Assembly: GCA_020698575.1 (NCBI GenBank)
Contig: CM036251.1
Span: 2,388,788 to 2,452,787, forward strand
DNA length: 64,000 nucleotides
Reading direction: 5' to 3'
Origin: Bostrychus sinensis
Taxonomy: Eukaryota > Chordata > Actinopteri > Gobiiformes > Eleotridae
The notes below the pieces were generated by a model. It ran no database searches. It was not told the origin of the DNA and saw nothing but the letters and a program-made list of their open reading frames with translations. This document shows, in pieces, positions 21,401-30,680 of the stretch (position 1 is its first letter; every line of letters begins with the position of its first letter). A program made the translations under genes and the position numbers.

Positions 21401-24400
21401 AACAACTCCAGAAACTCCCATGCAGTTCTTTACATGATTTTACTGATTATCTTTAAATGTTAGTAATTACACAAATGCACCATTGTCTTTTTATTTCTGC
21501 ATAAGCCCTGCTCCACACTCGCTGCAGAGCTCAAGTCCTGACACAGCGGACTTCATTCTGAACACATCACGTCATGATTTATGACTGAGGCCTGCTGCAG
21601 CACGACCTGAGCCACGCTTCACACAGGCAGGACCTACATAAACTGTCTACAGCAACAATGGAGAAATACACAGCTGGCTCAAGATCATTATGGACTCACA
21701 TTTTGCAATTTATAATTCTTAAATGAACTGCAACAGCAACAAAATAAGAAAGAAACAGATGCTATATGTCTGAAGAATCCCTCTCAGGTTCACTGAATCA
21801 CAAAAAAAGGTTTAAAAAGTGATTTCCTTTTAAACATTTTTATACCGGACGACCTTTCTGATGCAACCCTTTCCATTTATCTGAGCTTAGGACCAGCACA
21901 AAGAGTACACAGGCTTGCAAATATTCCCAGTTGATCCTCCTTGTCAAATCAAAAGGTTACATCCATATACAGATCTATAAATAAAACGAATTTGCACCCA
22001 AACAAAGAAGCGTCTGTCTGGTCACACATCGGCCTGGAGTAGACTGGTTTTATTGTGGACGTCCTGTGTCTGTCTTTGTTCAGGAAAATTACCCAAGTGT
22101 AAAACTATTTCCAGTTCAGACAAGACAGAGAGGAGACAGTGGAGTGGTTCAAGTGAGAGAACAGACTGTGACCTCCTCAGACGCTCTCAGTACAAAACAG
22201 TGCAGCGACTCCAAGAACTTCAACTGTAAACGGCTCTAACACTTCTAATGCAGCTTTTCATAATGATAGTAACAGAACAAGCTGGTTTTACTTAAAGAAA
22301 CAACACTGATCAGGCATAACATTAATATAACCACCTTGACCACTTAAATCCATGGATTTTTTTGAGGCCAATGCCGATATTATGGAATGAAAAATAACAA
22401 TAACCGATATAGCAAATACAATCTTCCATAAAAAAAAAAGAAAAAAGTAATTTAACATTTTTTTCTTGCTACTTGTGTTTACATAAATATGATGTGTATC
22501 CCACAGGCCACTTTATTATTATTATATATATATATTTTTTATGTTTTAAATGTTGCATGGAAACCTATAAAATAATAATAAATAATAATTCATCGAATTT
22601 ATATAGCGCTTTTTTGGACACTCAAAGACGCTTTATAATTTTTTTGATCTATTATTCATTCACTCCTCAGTCACACTTGGTGGTGGTGAGCTACTTCTGT
22701 AGCCACAGCTGCCCTGGGGCAGACTGACGGAAGCGTGGCTGCCAATCTGCGCCAACGGCCCCTCCGACCACCACCAAACACAGCCACACTAACACATTCA
22801 CACAGGCAAGGTGGGTGAAGTGTCTTGCCCAGGGACACAACGACAGTATGCGCTTCAGATGGGATAACTTAAAGAAGCAAGAAGTTAATGATGAATTTTT
22901 GGAGAAAATCAATGAGTCGATCTCAGACTCTGTGCAGGTAAAGCTGAGGGAAAACAAAACAAAAATGCATTTGTTTTTTTGTTCTGTGAGGTTCTGTTCC
23001 AGAGAAATTAACAAAATCTTTAGTGCTGTTTAAGTGCCAGATAAAGTGATTTTGGATGTTTCCTAATAACTGCAGTGTAAAAGTCCAAACTGCTACAAGA
23101 TGGTAGGGGAAGCTGGGGTCCTTCAGTCACGTGGCTGCCCGGACATGTGCCTGACCAAGAACTACAAAATGCATTTGGGATTTTTGCTCTACAAAGTTCT
23201 ATTCCAAAGAAATGAGCAAAATCTCTGTATTGTCAGTTTGAGCTTTTCAGGCCGAGGTAAAGTGATTTTGGATGTTTCCTATGAACTGCAGAGTTAGAGC
23301 CCAATCTGCTGCAAACACTGAGGTGGACTCTTGAGTTCTCAGGACAACCCAAAGCACATTCCTGGCACATATTGGACATATTTTGGGGGGATAATGGGCT
23401 ATATCGACCGATAATAATCCCTACACTTGCTCAAAATTACATTTATAGGAGAACAGTAGCAGAAAAATCCTGATTGAACGTACAATATATAATTCTTTCA
23501 TCTTTAGAGTCACGAGAGACAGGCCTCTGCTGATCAGTTCTGGTCAGATTAAACACTTCCTACATCAGACGCTTCCGTTTATCAACAGCAAGGATCACAT
23601 GAGTTTCATCGGTTTAAAAATTACATTTGCTTCACTTTTATCTCTCCTCCAGCTCGTGCCTCCCACTGACACCACGCCATGGGTTTTACGCAGTGGTGCA
23701 ATTTTCTTAAGTACGATTTTTGAAGAAAAAGTACTTTCTGAGTAAATTTGTAGAACATACTTTTACTTGAGTAAATTTGTGATGAGTTTATTTTTTCTTG
23801 AGTAAAACTTTAAATTGTCTGAGGAGTTAGTTTTTATCCTCTGTGGTGTAGTGGGCAGCACATCTGACTGTGATCAGAAGGTTCTGGGTTTGAAACTTCA
23901 AGAAGAAAACATTCAGATGTACTTTCTATAAGTATATACTTAATACTTATACTACAGCCATTCCCAAAGTCAAGACTGTTGTGGCCCCTTAAATTTCCGA
24001 AAACCCCTTGCGGACCCAATAACTTCCCTCTGTTCAAAAGACTCTGAAATGTTTTTCTCCATATGTTTTTTTTTTATATACAAACATTACAAAAACACTG
24101 ATTATTCACTAAAAGTTCTTTTAAAGTAATATTTTAAAACAAGTATACAACTGTAATTAATTTCAAATGTTTTTTATGTTTTAGGTACTAATATTTTCAT
24201 CGACTTTTTATATTTTTGTATGTTTGTTTTTATGAACCAAAACCATGTGTCTGAAATAATAATAATAAATTATAATAAATTCAAATTGAAATTGAAATAT
24301 AGACAGCCACTGGGGGCCCCTCTGTAGTCCCTTCACGGCTCACCAGGTGGCCCCGGACCCCACTTTGGGAACCACTGCTATACTATATACTTATCACTTC

Positions 24401-27400
24401 TTTACTTTTACTGAGGAAAAATCTTTGTTGGGTACTTTTACTTCTACTTGAGTAATATTATTTTTGAAGTAACAGTACTTCGTCCACATGCCTCTTCGTT
24501 ATAGACACCCCTCAGTATTTATTCAGGGAAAATGTAAGACTTTTAGGTTGTTTTAAATGCCACTAAAGAAATAATGCATGCCAAATTTATGAGTAAACTT
24601 GACAATCAGTGATATTCTTGTTTACATAGTTTTACTTAAACAGAGCTCCTGCAGATATCATTATTTATATTCAGGAATAAAACTAATAATGTCAGCGATT
24701 TTGCTTCAAAGCTATTTACAAATTTTAATGCCTGATGAAATCAAATGTAATGCTTTTTATTGCCCTGTGGAAACCTTGTATTAAATGTGTTTTTATGGTA
24801 AAAGCCTCTAGTTATGGTTTTGGTGAATGTCACTTCTAATAAAACAAACTGATCATAGTTCAGTTACTTGGGAAAGAAATACTGTGCTAAGCTGATGTTG
24901 AAATCTGACCATTTAAAACCAAGATGAACCAAATGTAACGATGGCTTTGCTGTTTAGACAATTAAGAAAGTCTAGACAGCAGCATGGAGCCGACAGGAGC
25001 TGCTGCGTCTCTTTTCTCTGACTGTGATTGGAGGAGACTCAGGGGTGAATATTTAACAGTGGGGTCCCATTAGAGGCAGACTCCAGCTGAGAACAGAATA
25101 ACTCTCATTACAGACAGGAAAGTGATGTTATTACTGTAGTCTGCAGTCGTTACAGGTTATTTCTGCTGCCTTGGACCTGTGGTAACGTCAAGTGTTTACA
25201 TGAAGAGATAACAACAGCAGTGCGGTGATACAAACCTCCAGAAGTGCAGCTCGAAGCCTTCACATTTGTCTTTACATTTGAGACACGCCGCTCCTGCTCC
25301 GAACTCATGGCCCAGAGTCATCTGTCAACAAAACACACACGAGACAAGCAAGTTAGATTAAAATAGGTAAAAAACGAACAACTAGACAAACAATTCAACC
25401 ACCGGAGCTTCTGCCGCCCCCGTGGGTAGAAATAAAGTTTATTGTCAGTGATTAGGGCTGAACGATATGGAAAAAAACATGGGACATCCGATAACTATGC
25501 TGAAAATTTCAAGGCCCGCTATTAAAACAAAAATGTAAGTCTCTGTATTCACAAGTCAGAACGTAACACAGACTAAACCAGGACTAAAACAAGCCATAAA
25601 ACTGTGACTAAATTCAGGAAATTCCCACTAAAACTGGACTTTTTAAACATTTTTATTTAGTCACAACACATGTTCTTTTAAGGCTCTGGTGGAAAATGAT
25701 TCTTCAGTGTAAATCTGTCAGATGCAATATATATTTAGATTCTTGCCATATGGATATTGCATTTGCTGATATTGTGACAATGATAATTTCATGATATATT
25801 GTGCAGCCTTATCAGGGATAATAAACTAAAATCCAACTCCAAAGTTAAAAATTTCAGCGATTAGAGGCGACTAAAACTCCCCAGAAGCTCAGTGGCTCTC
25901 CTGGCTTTTGCTTCACTGTTGCTACATAAAAAAGGTTTTATTATCCAGCTTTTTAAAATGACTTTATATAAAAACCTCAATATTAAATTAGAGAGCAGAC
26001 ACTTTATTGTTCGGATGAAAACATTATCATTTTTGTGAACTGTATCTTTCATTTTAACAGATGTGACACCACCAGCTTCCCTTAAAATAAGCATTTTACA
26101 ATCTCACAGTTTAACAAAAGTCCAGGGACCAGGGAGTCCGCATCCGTTTGACCCAGAATCCAGTCCTAAAGTATTTGAGCGAGTGTAGAGACAGAGAGCA
26201 GGTCTAAATATCTCTGTAGTCTGAGTAATGCTGGGCTGACCTCACTCTCTTCCTGCAGAAACAGATGTGAGGCCTGACTCAGCTCCAGCAGTCATTATTC
26301 CTGATGACCACATGCTTTACGCCGCTCTGACTCATGTGTTTGGACTGAAGTTTCTAATGGAGGGGCCCACCTGCTTTCAGACCTCACTGACGACTTCTGA
26401 GCTCAGGGCTGCTCTCTCAACTCAACTCACTTTTTACATATTTATGTTCTACAAGGTGACTACAACCTTAACCTCATCTTTCTAGCCCTGGTTTAATCAT
26501 TGTTCAGTGCAAGTTTCAGTCCTGGTTTAGTTTTTGTTTAGTACTGGTTGGGCCCTGGTTTAGTTCTGGTTCAGCTCTGCTTTCAGTCCTGGTTTAGACC
26601 TGGTTAAGTCCTGGATTAATCTTGGTTTAGTCCTAGGTTTGGACCTGGGTTAGATTTGGTTTACAGCCTTGTTTCAGTCCTGGTTTAGTCCTGGATTCAG
26701 CCTTGTTTAGTCCAGGTTTCAGTCCTGGTTTCACCTTTGTTTAATCCTAATTTAGTCCTGGTTAAGCTCTTTAGCAGTATTTTTTTTTTATGACCCTGAT
26801 TTTATCATAATTTAGTTATTGGTGTAGTCCTGATTTAGTCCTGGTTAAGTCCTGGTTTAGCCCTATTTTAGCCCTGGTTAAGGCCTGATTTACACCAGGT
26901 TTTACCCTGGTTTCAGTCCTGGTTTAGTCTTGGTTAAGCACTTTAGAAGTATTTTTATGGCCCTGCTTTAATCATAATTTAGTTATTGGTCCTGGTTTAG
27001 GCTATAATCACGTAAAGCTTAGCTATAGCTTCTTTTCTCTTACTGACACTGTTAAGGCTAAATCTTGTCTGAAGTCCAGTTAGACGTCTTAATAGAACTA
27101 TAACCTGTACATAGGTTTGTCACATAATTATTACTGTAACTGACTTTCTTTTTTAAGCCGAAGTGAACAAAAGTGTCTGTCTGTTTGTATCCGATTCCCC
27201 TCGGCCGTGTGTAAACAAACAGGTTTTAATGATCGCTTGCACACAAAGCGCTGCTCTCTGATCCTCCTCAGATTACAGCCAGATGTGAAGACTCCTTTAT
27301 CGAGGTCAAACAGCTGCAGACCCATTCTGAGTCTGAACAGAGGAGCAGACGGGAGCAGGGGAATGGGACTAAATATGGAGAAAAGGAGAATAAACCAGGA

Positions 27401-28207
27401 GGCGTAATAAGACATGCAGCCGCTCTCAGACAGACATGACAATATCTTTTTACATTGACCTATTTTAAACACAATACAGGGAAAGACTCCTTTATCTTCA
27501 CCTTTAGATATTTATTTCTGCTTCCTTGTATGCCATACCATTCATACAAATTTGTGACTCTAAATGTAATGTAAGAGTTGTGTGTCTCTAAAGATCAGCT
27601 CTGACGAACAGGACAGGCCTTGTCTATGGAGGAAGAGGCTAGGAAGAGATCAATATTGACTCAAAAAATACAAAAAGTTACCTGTACCAGCTGTAATGCT
27701 TTTGTTTGCTGTTAGTTTGTAATAATGTAAAAGCATGAGAAACTAGTTTGAACATAAAATAATGACCAAAAAAGTATGAAGCAAATAGTCCAGTACTTTA
27801 GATAGGTGGCTTTATTATATCTGCTGCTGAGAAATGTTCCATATTTTGGCCCGGGGTAGGTGTGTTTGTGGTTAATCAGTTAATCATTATGGCCATAATC
27901 AATTACAAAACAGTTAATGGTTCTGCTGCAGAGTAAAGGAACAGCACCACTGGAGAGTTAGGGCAACTTAAACATAAAATTAAGCAAATATTTCCTAAAC
28001 TATACAGCCTACAACTGTCTTTAGTTTTAAAAAAAGCCACTTTTTATTCATGATTCATGACTTTGAATTTAATAAAGAGCTGTTTTTTATAAAACGTGCT
28101 GGCGGTGAACGGTTGTTAAGACTTCTACAGTAATTAATCAATTAAAGAAAATGAACTGAACCTTAGTCCAGAGCCAGGAGTGCTAAGTTCTGGGGTTGTA
28201 CTACTAC

Positions 28208-28240
<33 letters not shown>

Positions 28241-28584
28241 AAATACTACTATACCTTACATTACTATACGTACTACTACATCTACTACGACACCTAACAT
28301 TACTACTACTACTGCTACTACACCTAACGTTACTACACTTACTACTACTACACCTACTATTACAAATACTACTATACCTAACATTACTATACCTACTATT
28401 ACATCTACTACTACACCTACTACTACAAATACTACTATACCTAACTACTTACTATACGTACTACTACTACTGCTACTACACCTAATGTTACTACTACTAC
28501 TACACCTAATGTTACTACTAGTACACCTTCTAGTACTACTATGACACCTAATATTTATTACTACTACTACTACTACAACTACAC

Positions 28585-28645
<61 letters not shown>

Positions 28646-29291
28646 AGCGTTAAGCCCTGGGGTTGTATAAATGAGGAACATAATGAAAATAATCAGACAT
28701 ATGTCGAAATAAATGTCTGTAGGAGTTTTGCAAAGTAAAACCTCTGGATTATTTAGCAGCCACACATTAAACAAAGCCTGGGGCATAAGCTGACCACCAT
28801 CACCACAAAAAAGACAAAGTTGTACTAAAGACTGAATTATCTTTTAAAGAAGTGACGGCTGATTAACTTCCATTCTCGCTGGGGTGAAAAGTGCGGACTT
28901 TACACAGCTGAGACATAAAAAGGGAAGTGTTCAGGGCGTTAAAAGTGCAAAAGTTTATGACTCGAGTAGCTCCGAGCTAAATGAAGCTAACGGTTAGCTT
29001 TAATCTGACAGAACGCCGTTGCCTTAGTAACAGAACCCGGACGTCAGCGTGCGTCTCCAACTCATTTCTAACGTTACTTATAAATCATTACAAAAAAAGA
29101 CAAATTAAATGGATAAACTGAATGAAAAGTAGGGTAAAGTTTTGTTAAAAGTGTCGGTCCTGAGCTTCCACCTGCCCCGGGTCAGCCAGGAGGAGCACAC
29201 CTTTCAGGGCGTTCCCGTCCGACTCCTCCGCGGGACAAGTGAGCACTAACCCGGGATAAATTACCTTCTTCACTTCCCTCTCGATCTCCAT
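8122..29291 (-). CDS. tes: Testin (LIM and PET domain protein), complete seven-exon gene
   Basis: Testin is an actin-cytoskeleton and focal-adhesion adaptor. Seven coding exons join in frame through GT-AG introns: 29291-29265, 25321-25236, 19764-18885, 17018-16587, 12973-12758, 9635-9477 and 8313-8122. They total 1992 nt, or 663 residues; mammalian testin is about 421. Order: short N-terminus MEIEREVKK; a Cys-rich N-terminal region (CLKCKDKCEGFELHFW, CRNCKCG); a long Gly/Ser linker (about residues 115-278, not in mammals); the PET domain (from about 317, VTFEWAPPVPN, through CHDLSPAEVKQM and EALGVGDV); an Ala/Gly linker; then LIM1 (about 477-540), LIM2 (541-600) and LIM3 (602-660) with all Cys/His zinc ligands visible. 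All the extra length is in the two linkers. The start was chosen by homology; an in-frame ATG 30 codons upstream (29381) also exists. GC-rich first exon; no disruption seen. Confidence 0.96.
8537..9062. repeat. (AGT)n/(AGC)n compound trinucleotide microsatellite in tes intron 6
   Basis: About 525 bp of AGT, AGC and AAT triplets. A block of about 100 bp containing TACCAGCAGTAGTAATAGTA occurs twice (about 8620-8690 and 8920-8990), so part of the array was itself duplicated. The 182-residue poly-Leu minus-strand ORF is an artefact of the triplet period. Confidence 0.95.
9255..9290 (-). pseudogene. Partial copy of the tes exon 6 end and splice donor
   Basis: 18 bases at 9255-9272 (AGTTCCTCACCATGGCGT) repeat 9467-9484, which holds the complement of the real exon 6 tail and its GT donor. 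They are followed by a diverged AGTTCTTCATG. The copy sits 212 bp away, across a microsatellite, and keeps a decoy ATG|GTGAGG donor at 9265/9264. Confidence 0.6.
9305..9466. repeat. (AGT)n microsatellite in tes intron 6
   Basis: Nearly pure AGT/AGC triplets ending 11 bp from the tes exon 6 donor. It separates the true exon end from its partial copy. Confidence 0.95.
9477..9635 (-). CDS. tes: tes exon 6 (most of LIM2)
   Basis: Acceptor TCTCCAG at 9637-9636, then LIFCNEYTQAEGQNWHLKHF and CCFDCDCILAGE, ending KPCYMKNYAM|GTGAGG. 53 codons, phase 0 on both sides. Close to identical with mammalian testin. Confidence 0.96.
9738..10060. mobile_element. Dispersed repeat beginning TAGGGCTGGGTAC
   Basis: Starts with TAGGGCTGGGTAC, a fish transposon end also seen at 63924. 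It runs through AT-rich sequence to ATACCAGTAGTATTGTAAAC and then a short CTTT microsatellite (10030-10060). Far end not well defined. Confidence 0.4.
10480..10675 (+). mobile_element. Dispersed repeat with GGTTCACGCGGCAAGAT end
   Basis: AAGCCCGGTTCACGCGGCAAGAT resembles AAGCCTGGTTCACACGGCAAGAT at 38268, so both are copies of one transposon end. Here it is followed by about 150 bp of moderately GC-rich sequence and then the CRE-containing minisatellite. Confidence 0.45.
10676..11610. repeat. 15-bp minisatellite with a TGACGTA core, about 60 copies (tes intron 5)
   Basis: Unit ACACAAACATGACGT and variants (CACGAACACGACGTA, GAACACGGTGGACAC). The first third is homogeneous. After about 11045 a higher-order pattern alternates CACGGTGGACACG with the basic unit. 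A 15-bp period leaves all six frames largely open, which explains the long His/Asp- and Cys/Ser-rich ORFs; none looks like a gene. Lies in tes intron 5. Confidence 0.95.
11741..12711. mobile_element. hAT-type element with perfect 8-bp target duplication (tes intron 5)
   Basis: Ends CAGTGTTAATTTTGAC and AAAATTAACACTG, flanked by the exact direct repeat CTGCGGAT (11733-11740 and 12712-12719). 971 bp, no transposase seen. Its right edge is 46 bases into the intron from the tes exon 5 donor. Confidence 0.85.
12758..12973 (-). CDS. tes: tes exon 5 (LIM1 and start of LIM2)
   Basis: Acceptor CCTCCAG, then CCYQCQQPMRQGDPAVYAER, AGYDKLWHPACFVCVTCNEL, LLVDMIYFW, CGRHY and EKPRCGGCDE|GTACGG. 72 codons, phase 0. 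Zinc ligands of LIM1 (CxxC, WHxxC, CxxC, CxxH) are all present. Confidence 0.97.
13209..13947 (+). mobile_element. Non-autonomous TA-flanked (pogo-like) transposon
   Basis: Inverted ends CCGTATTTTCCGGAC and GTCCGGAAAATATGG, each bordered by TA (13207-13208, 13948-13949). Subterminal phrases on both arms are inverted copies (GACGATAAGTCGCAC and GCGACTTATA). Plus-strand frame 13440-13565 ends in an acidic tail (ELFRSDTEDEEFKGFSD, stop), reminiscent of pogo/Tigger transposase C-termini. The rest of the transposase is missing. Located in tes intron 4. Confidence 0.72.
14116..14700. mobile_element. Dispersed repeat related to 25453-25811
   Basis: GGCTGTACGATATGGAGAAAA near 14183, CATTTTTATTTAGTCACAAC, CATGTTCTTTTAAGGCTCTG and TGGTGGAAAATGATTCTTC all recur in the hAT element at 25453-25811. 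The boundaries here are blurred; one end appears degraded. Confidence 0.55.
14725..14945. repeat. Fish dispersed repeat (GGAGCCTATCCCAGCAACTATGG type)
   Basis: GCCTGGAGCCTATCCCAGC, ACTATGGGCCTTAGGCG, ACAGACGACCATTCACTCTC and GGTGGGAGGAAGAGGAGA recur in two copies at 63337-63400 and 63655-63825. Non-coding repeat, family not named. Confidence 0.6.
15477..15492 (-). promoter_or_regulatory. Candidate CTCF site
   Basis: The complement reads AACACCAGGTGGCGCC, close to the CTCF core consensus CCACYAGRKGGCRS. In tes intron 4. Motif match only. Confidence 0.4.
15560..16225. repeat. Large imperfect hairpin (about 300-bp arms) in tes intron 4
   Basis: Sequence from about 15560 to 15865 is the inverted, diverged copy of about 15880 to 16225. 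Shared blocks include CTGATCATAAATACCAAATA (15613; complement at about 16123), TTTCATTATTTTCA, AGCACACACAAAAA, GTATTCTCA..CAA.GTGGAT and TGGGTCTGTCA.AGATT. Homology runs almost to the centre, so the element is one long stem with little loop. No coding capacity. Consistent with a palindromic MITE or an inverted duplication. Confidence 0.75.
16587..17018 (-). CDS. tes: tes exon 4 (C-terminal PET domain and Ala/Gly linker)
   Basis: Acceptor CCTCCAG at 17020-17019, then AVRYIELLPPERRPIAGSQG, RQLPEHDQDPNKCHDLSP, AEVKQMQQFVRKYKDEALGV and GDVCLPED. About 60 residues rich in Ala, Gly and Pro follow, ending QQNY|GTAAGT. 144 codons, phase 0. The linker is longer and lower in complexity than in mammals. 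It is GC-rich, in contrast to the AT-rich introns. Confidence 0.95.
18258..18838. mobile_element. hAT-type element with perfect 8-bp target duplication (tes intron 3)
   Basis: Ends CAGGGCCGGGGCGATA and TATAGCCCAGCCCTA, flanked by CCTCCTCA on both sides (18250-18257, 18839-18846). 581 bp, non-autonomous. Its right edge is 46 bases from the tes exon 3 donor. Confidence 0.85.
18885..19764 (-). CDS. tes: tes exon 3 (Cys-rich region, Gly/Ser linker, PET start)
   Basis: Acceptor TCTTCAG, then KICRNCKCGLTEHDVQMN, KVGKLFEDTKYTGLMAKLK and DGIP. About 165 low-complexity residues follow, then SVTFEWAPPVPNKHM|GTGAGA. 880 nt; completes an Arg codon split with exon 2. The linker encodes repeats of GPGSMGGPGSAGLGSG. 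The corresponding mammalian linker is only about 20 residues. Confidence 0.95.
19044..19535 (-). repeat. Coding minisatellite within tes exon 3 (48-bp unit)
   Basis: A 48-bp unit encoding GPGSMGGPGSAGLGSG is repeated about five times (about 19055-19313), one copy shortened to 30 bp. It is preceded by more degenerate Gly/Ser repeats up to about 19535. All length changes are multiples of three, so the frame is kept. Confidence 0.9.
20614..21315. repeat. 11-bp minisatellite, unit ATTAAACTGTG (tes intron 2)
   Basis: About 60 copies of ATTAAACTGTG with ACTAAACTG variants. Longer periods (for example GTGACTAAACTGATTAAACT) show a higher-order pattern. Confidence 0.95.
22585..22850. mobile_element. 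Fish dispersed repeat with TTTATATAGCGCTTTT start
   Basis: Contains ATTTATATAGCGCTTTTTTG, CACTTGGTGGTGGTGAGC, GGGGCAGACTGACGGAAGC and TGTCTTGCCCAGGGACACAA. A second diverged copy lies at 31105-31270 (TTTGGTGGTGGTGAGCAACT, GGGGCAGACTGACAGAGAC). Non-coding; family not named. Confidence 0.6.
22970..23320 (+). repeat. Two-copy tandem duplication in tes intron 2
   Basis: About 22960-23100 and 23165-23315 share AAATGCATTTG, GTTCT.TTCCA.AGAAAT.A, AAAGTGATTTTGGATGTTTC and AACTGCAG. Diverged direct copies about 200 bp apart. Confidence 0.55.
23690..24490. mobile_element. Dispersed repeat (AAGTACTTT..GAGTAAA ends) with a tRNA-like segment
   Basis: The left part (TTTTACTTGAGTAAATTTG) and right part (TTTTACTTCTACTTGAGTAA) resemble each other as ends of a fish transposon. 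Inside, 23845-23900 (TGGTGTAGTGGGCAGCAC...GGTTCTGGGTTTGAAAC) looks like a decayed tRNA-derived sequence with A- and B-box-like blocks. Not a functional tRNA: the stems do not pair well. Confidence 0.45.
25236..25321 (-). CDS. tes: tes exon 2 (Cys-rich N-terminal region)
   Basis: Acceptor TTGACAG, then MTLGHEFGAGAACLKCKDKC and EGFELHFW, plus the first two bases of an Arg codon, then the donor GTTTGT. 86 nt. The conserved CLKCK.KCEGFELHFW motif is diagnostic for testin/prickle-type N-termini. Confidence 0.96.
25453..25811. mobile_element. hAT-type non-autonomous element in tes intron 1
   Basis: TAGGGCTGAACGATATGG and ATTGTGCAGCCTTA ends are flanked by TCAGTGAT and TCAGGGAT (8 bp, one mismatch). 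359 bp. Contains GACTAAACCAGGACTAAAAC and AAACTGTGACTAAATT, which resemble the 11-bp minisatellite units found elsewhere in the window. Confidence 0.72.
26487..27000. repeat. Degenerate 11-bp minisatellite, unit TCCTGGTTTAG (tes intron 1)
   Basis: Many diverged copies of TCCTGGTTTAG, TCCTGGTTAAG and GCCCTGGTTTAG. The unit is the exact reverse complement of CTAAACCAGGA, the unit of the large array at 31767-33466. A stretch of about 110 bp (TTTAGCAGTATTTTT...AATTTAGTTATTGGT) is also duplicated, at about 26770 and 26940. Confidence 0.85.
28196..28640. repeat. (CTA)n microsatellite with interspersed CACCTAA (tes intron 1)
   Basis: Arrays of CTA triplets interrupted by CTATACCTAACATTACTA-type units. 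Flanked by GTGCTAAGTTCTGGGGTTGTA on the left and GCGTTAAGCCCTGGGGTTGTA on the right, so the array sits between two copies of one short sequence. Confidence 0.9.
29265..29291 (-). CDS. tes: tes exon 1 coding part (MEIEREVKK)
   Basis: ATG at 29291-29289, nine codons, donor AAG|GTAATT. Mammalian testin also begins with a nine-residue M..E..VKK exon. The reading frame stays open upstream to an ATG at 29381 (30 more codons); the homologous start is preferred. Confidence 0.88.
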
Positions 29292-29500
29292 TTTGGGTGA
29301 AAGTAGAACCGCCGGGCTCCACGCGCCGCTGTCAGGAGGAAACCAGCCGGGAACAGGCCACCGCAGCACGGACTCAGACACAGCCCCGCTTCAGTCCCGC
29401 CGCTCGGATCCGGGGCAGGTCCAGACTCCAGAGCTCCGCCGCTGGTCTCCGGGAAAGACCGAGTTCAACCGAAACAACCCGACTGGATCCGGTCAGACTT
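29292..29500 (-). promoter_or_regulatory. tes: tes 5' UTR / proximal CpG-rich promoter
   Basis: GC- and CpG-rich sequence directly upstream of exon 1, in contrast to the AT-rich flanks, as expected of a TATA-less CpG promoter. No TATA box seen. The start site cannot be placed. Confidence 0.5.
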
Positions 29501-29504
29501 TTCA

Positions 29505-29850
29505 CAATAAAAAAAAAAAAAAAAAACTCCTAATTTTTTAAATTTTCTGATATTTAACCTTTTTTTCCCTTTCTGACTTAATTACTTAGTGACATTCAGC
29601 ATTTAATAAAATATAATAAAAACAAATCAATAAAATTAAATAATTAATAAATAAAAAATAAAAATAAAACGATAAGATATAATTTAATAAAAAAAATATA
29701 ATAATAGTAATAATAAGCTGATGCGCAAAATAAAATAAAATAAATGCTTCGTCAGAGTTGCACAGTAGAAAGATAAAAATAAAATTAAACAATAAATGCA
29801 AAAAATAAAGCACAAATGCTATTTTTGCTATATATGCTAAGTGTCTTATA
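29505..29850. other. AT-rich low-complexity stretch
   Basis: Poly(A) run at 29508-29526 followed by about 300 bp of A/T-only-type sequence (AAATAAAATAAATAA). No gene. Confidence 0.8.
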
Positions 29851-30599
29851 AACACGCTTTCAGAAATCTTTGGTCTGGGAATGGGTGGCTAAATTTGCTA
29901 ACTTGAATCTTAGGATTAGCCTAGATGTTTGCATGTTTTAGGTTGTTGGTCGTCACGGTCTGGGATGAGCCTGGGACGTTCTTGCTGTGAGGCGAGAGTG
30001 CTAACTACTTTGCCAACATGACCCCAATTTCTGATATATATGCTCATTATGCTAAACATGCTATTTTAGTTATACTGACAAAGATATTTTTATTTGTACT
30101 GCATAGCCTTCCAAATATTTGTGGTTTTATAGTAAGCTGATGGTTTGAGAATTGGGGATGTGGTGGATAAATAAGTGGTTACATTTGTTAACTTAGCTTC
30201 TCTCTAAAAAGCCACACCTTTAGCAAACAAAAATATGCAAAGTTAATATCACGTCACATCAGTCTGTCTATTTAAAAATGTCTGTTTTATTGACTATTAA
30301 AGATTAAAGATAATAAAATGCATTTTCTACATCAAAATCTGAAAACAAAGATGCAGTCCAAGTTCAGACAGAAAAGACAGAATTACTTTTTTTGTTGTCA
30401 TTGAAATCCAAAGTTTTTCACTCACAATTTTGATCTAAAAAATAAACTCAACAAATAGTTAATAAATACTGCTTTTATTTTTAAACCAAGACTGCTCCAC
30501 TTCCTGTCTTCGCCTGTGTTTTCCCTCCAACTTCACCGCGCTCCCTTTGCTCTGGTCCCGTTCACTTTCCATTGAACTTCAGGGGGGCGCTTCCGCTTT

Positions 30600-30680
30600 G
30601 ACCGGCGTCCCTCTCGGCCAATCAGCGCAGAGAACAGAAGCGCAGCAGCCAATCAGCGCAGACCGGGGGCGGGGCTTTCT
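30600..30680. promoter_or_regulatory. CCAAT pair plus GC box, promoter-like cluster
   Basis: Two identical CCAATCAGCGCAGA blocks start at 30618 and 30649, 31 bp apart, followed by GGGGGCGGGGC at 30665-30675. This matches NF-Y and Sp1-type sites. About 1.3 kb upstream of tes. No plus-strand gene is visible downstream, so it may be a distal tes promoter or enhancer, or a promoter of an unseen non-coding RNA. Confidence 0.45.

Noticed and set aside
23843..23905. Possible tRNA gene
   Set aside because: A- and B-box-like phrases are present, but the acceptor and other stems do not pair and it lies in a dispersed repeat. More likely a decayed tRNA-derived sequence.
27131..27472. 113-codon minus-strand ORF in tes intron 1
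   Set aside because: No recognisable domain and no conservation evidence from sequence alone.
29293..29541. Plus-strand ORFs over the tes 5' region
   Set aside because: GC-rich promoter/5' UTR shadow. No protein resemblance.
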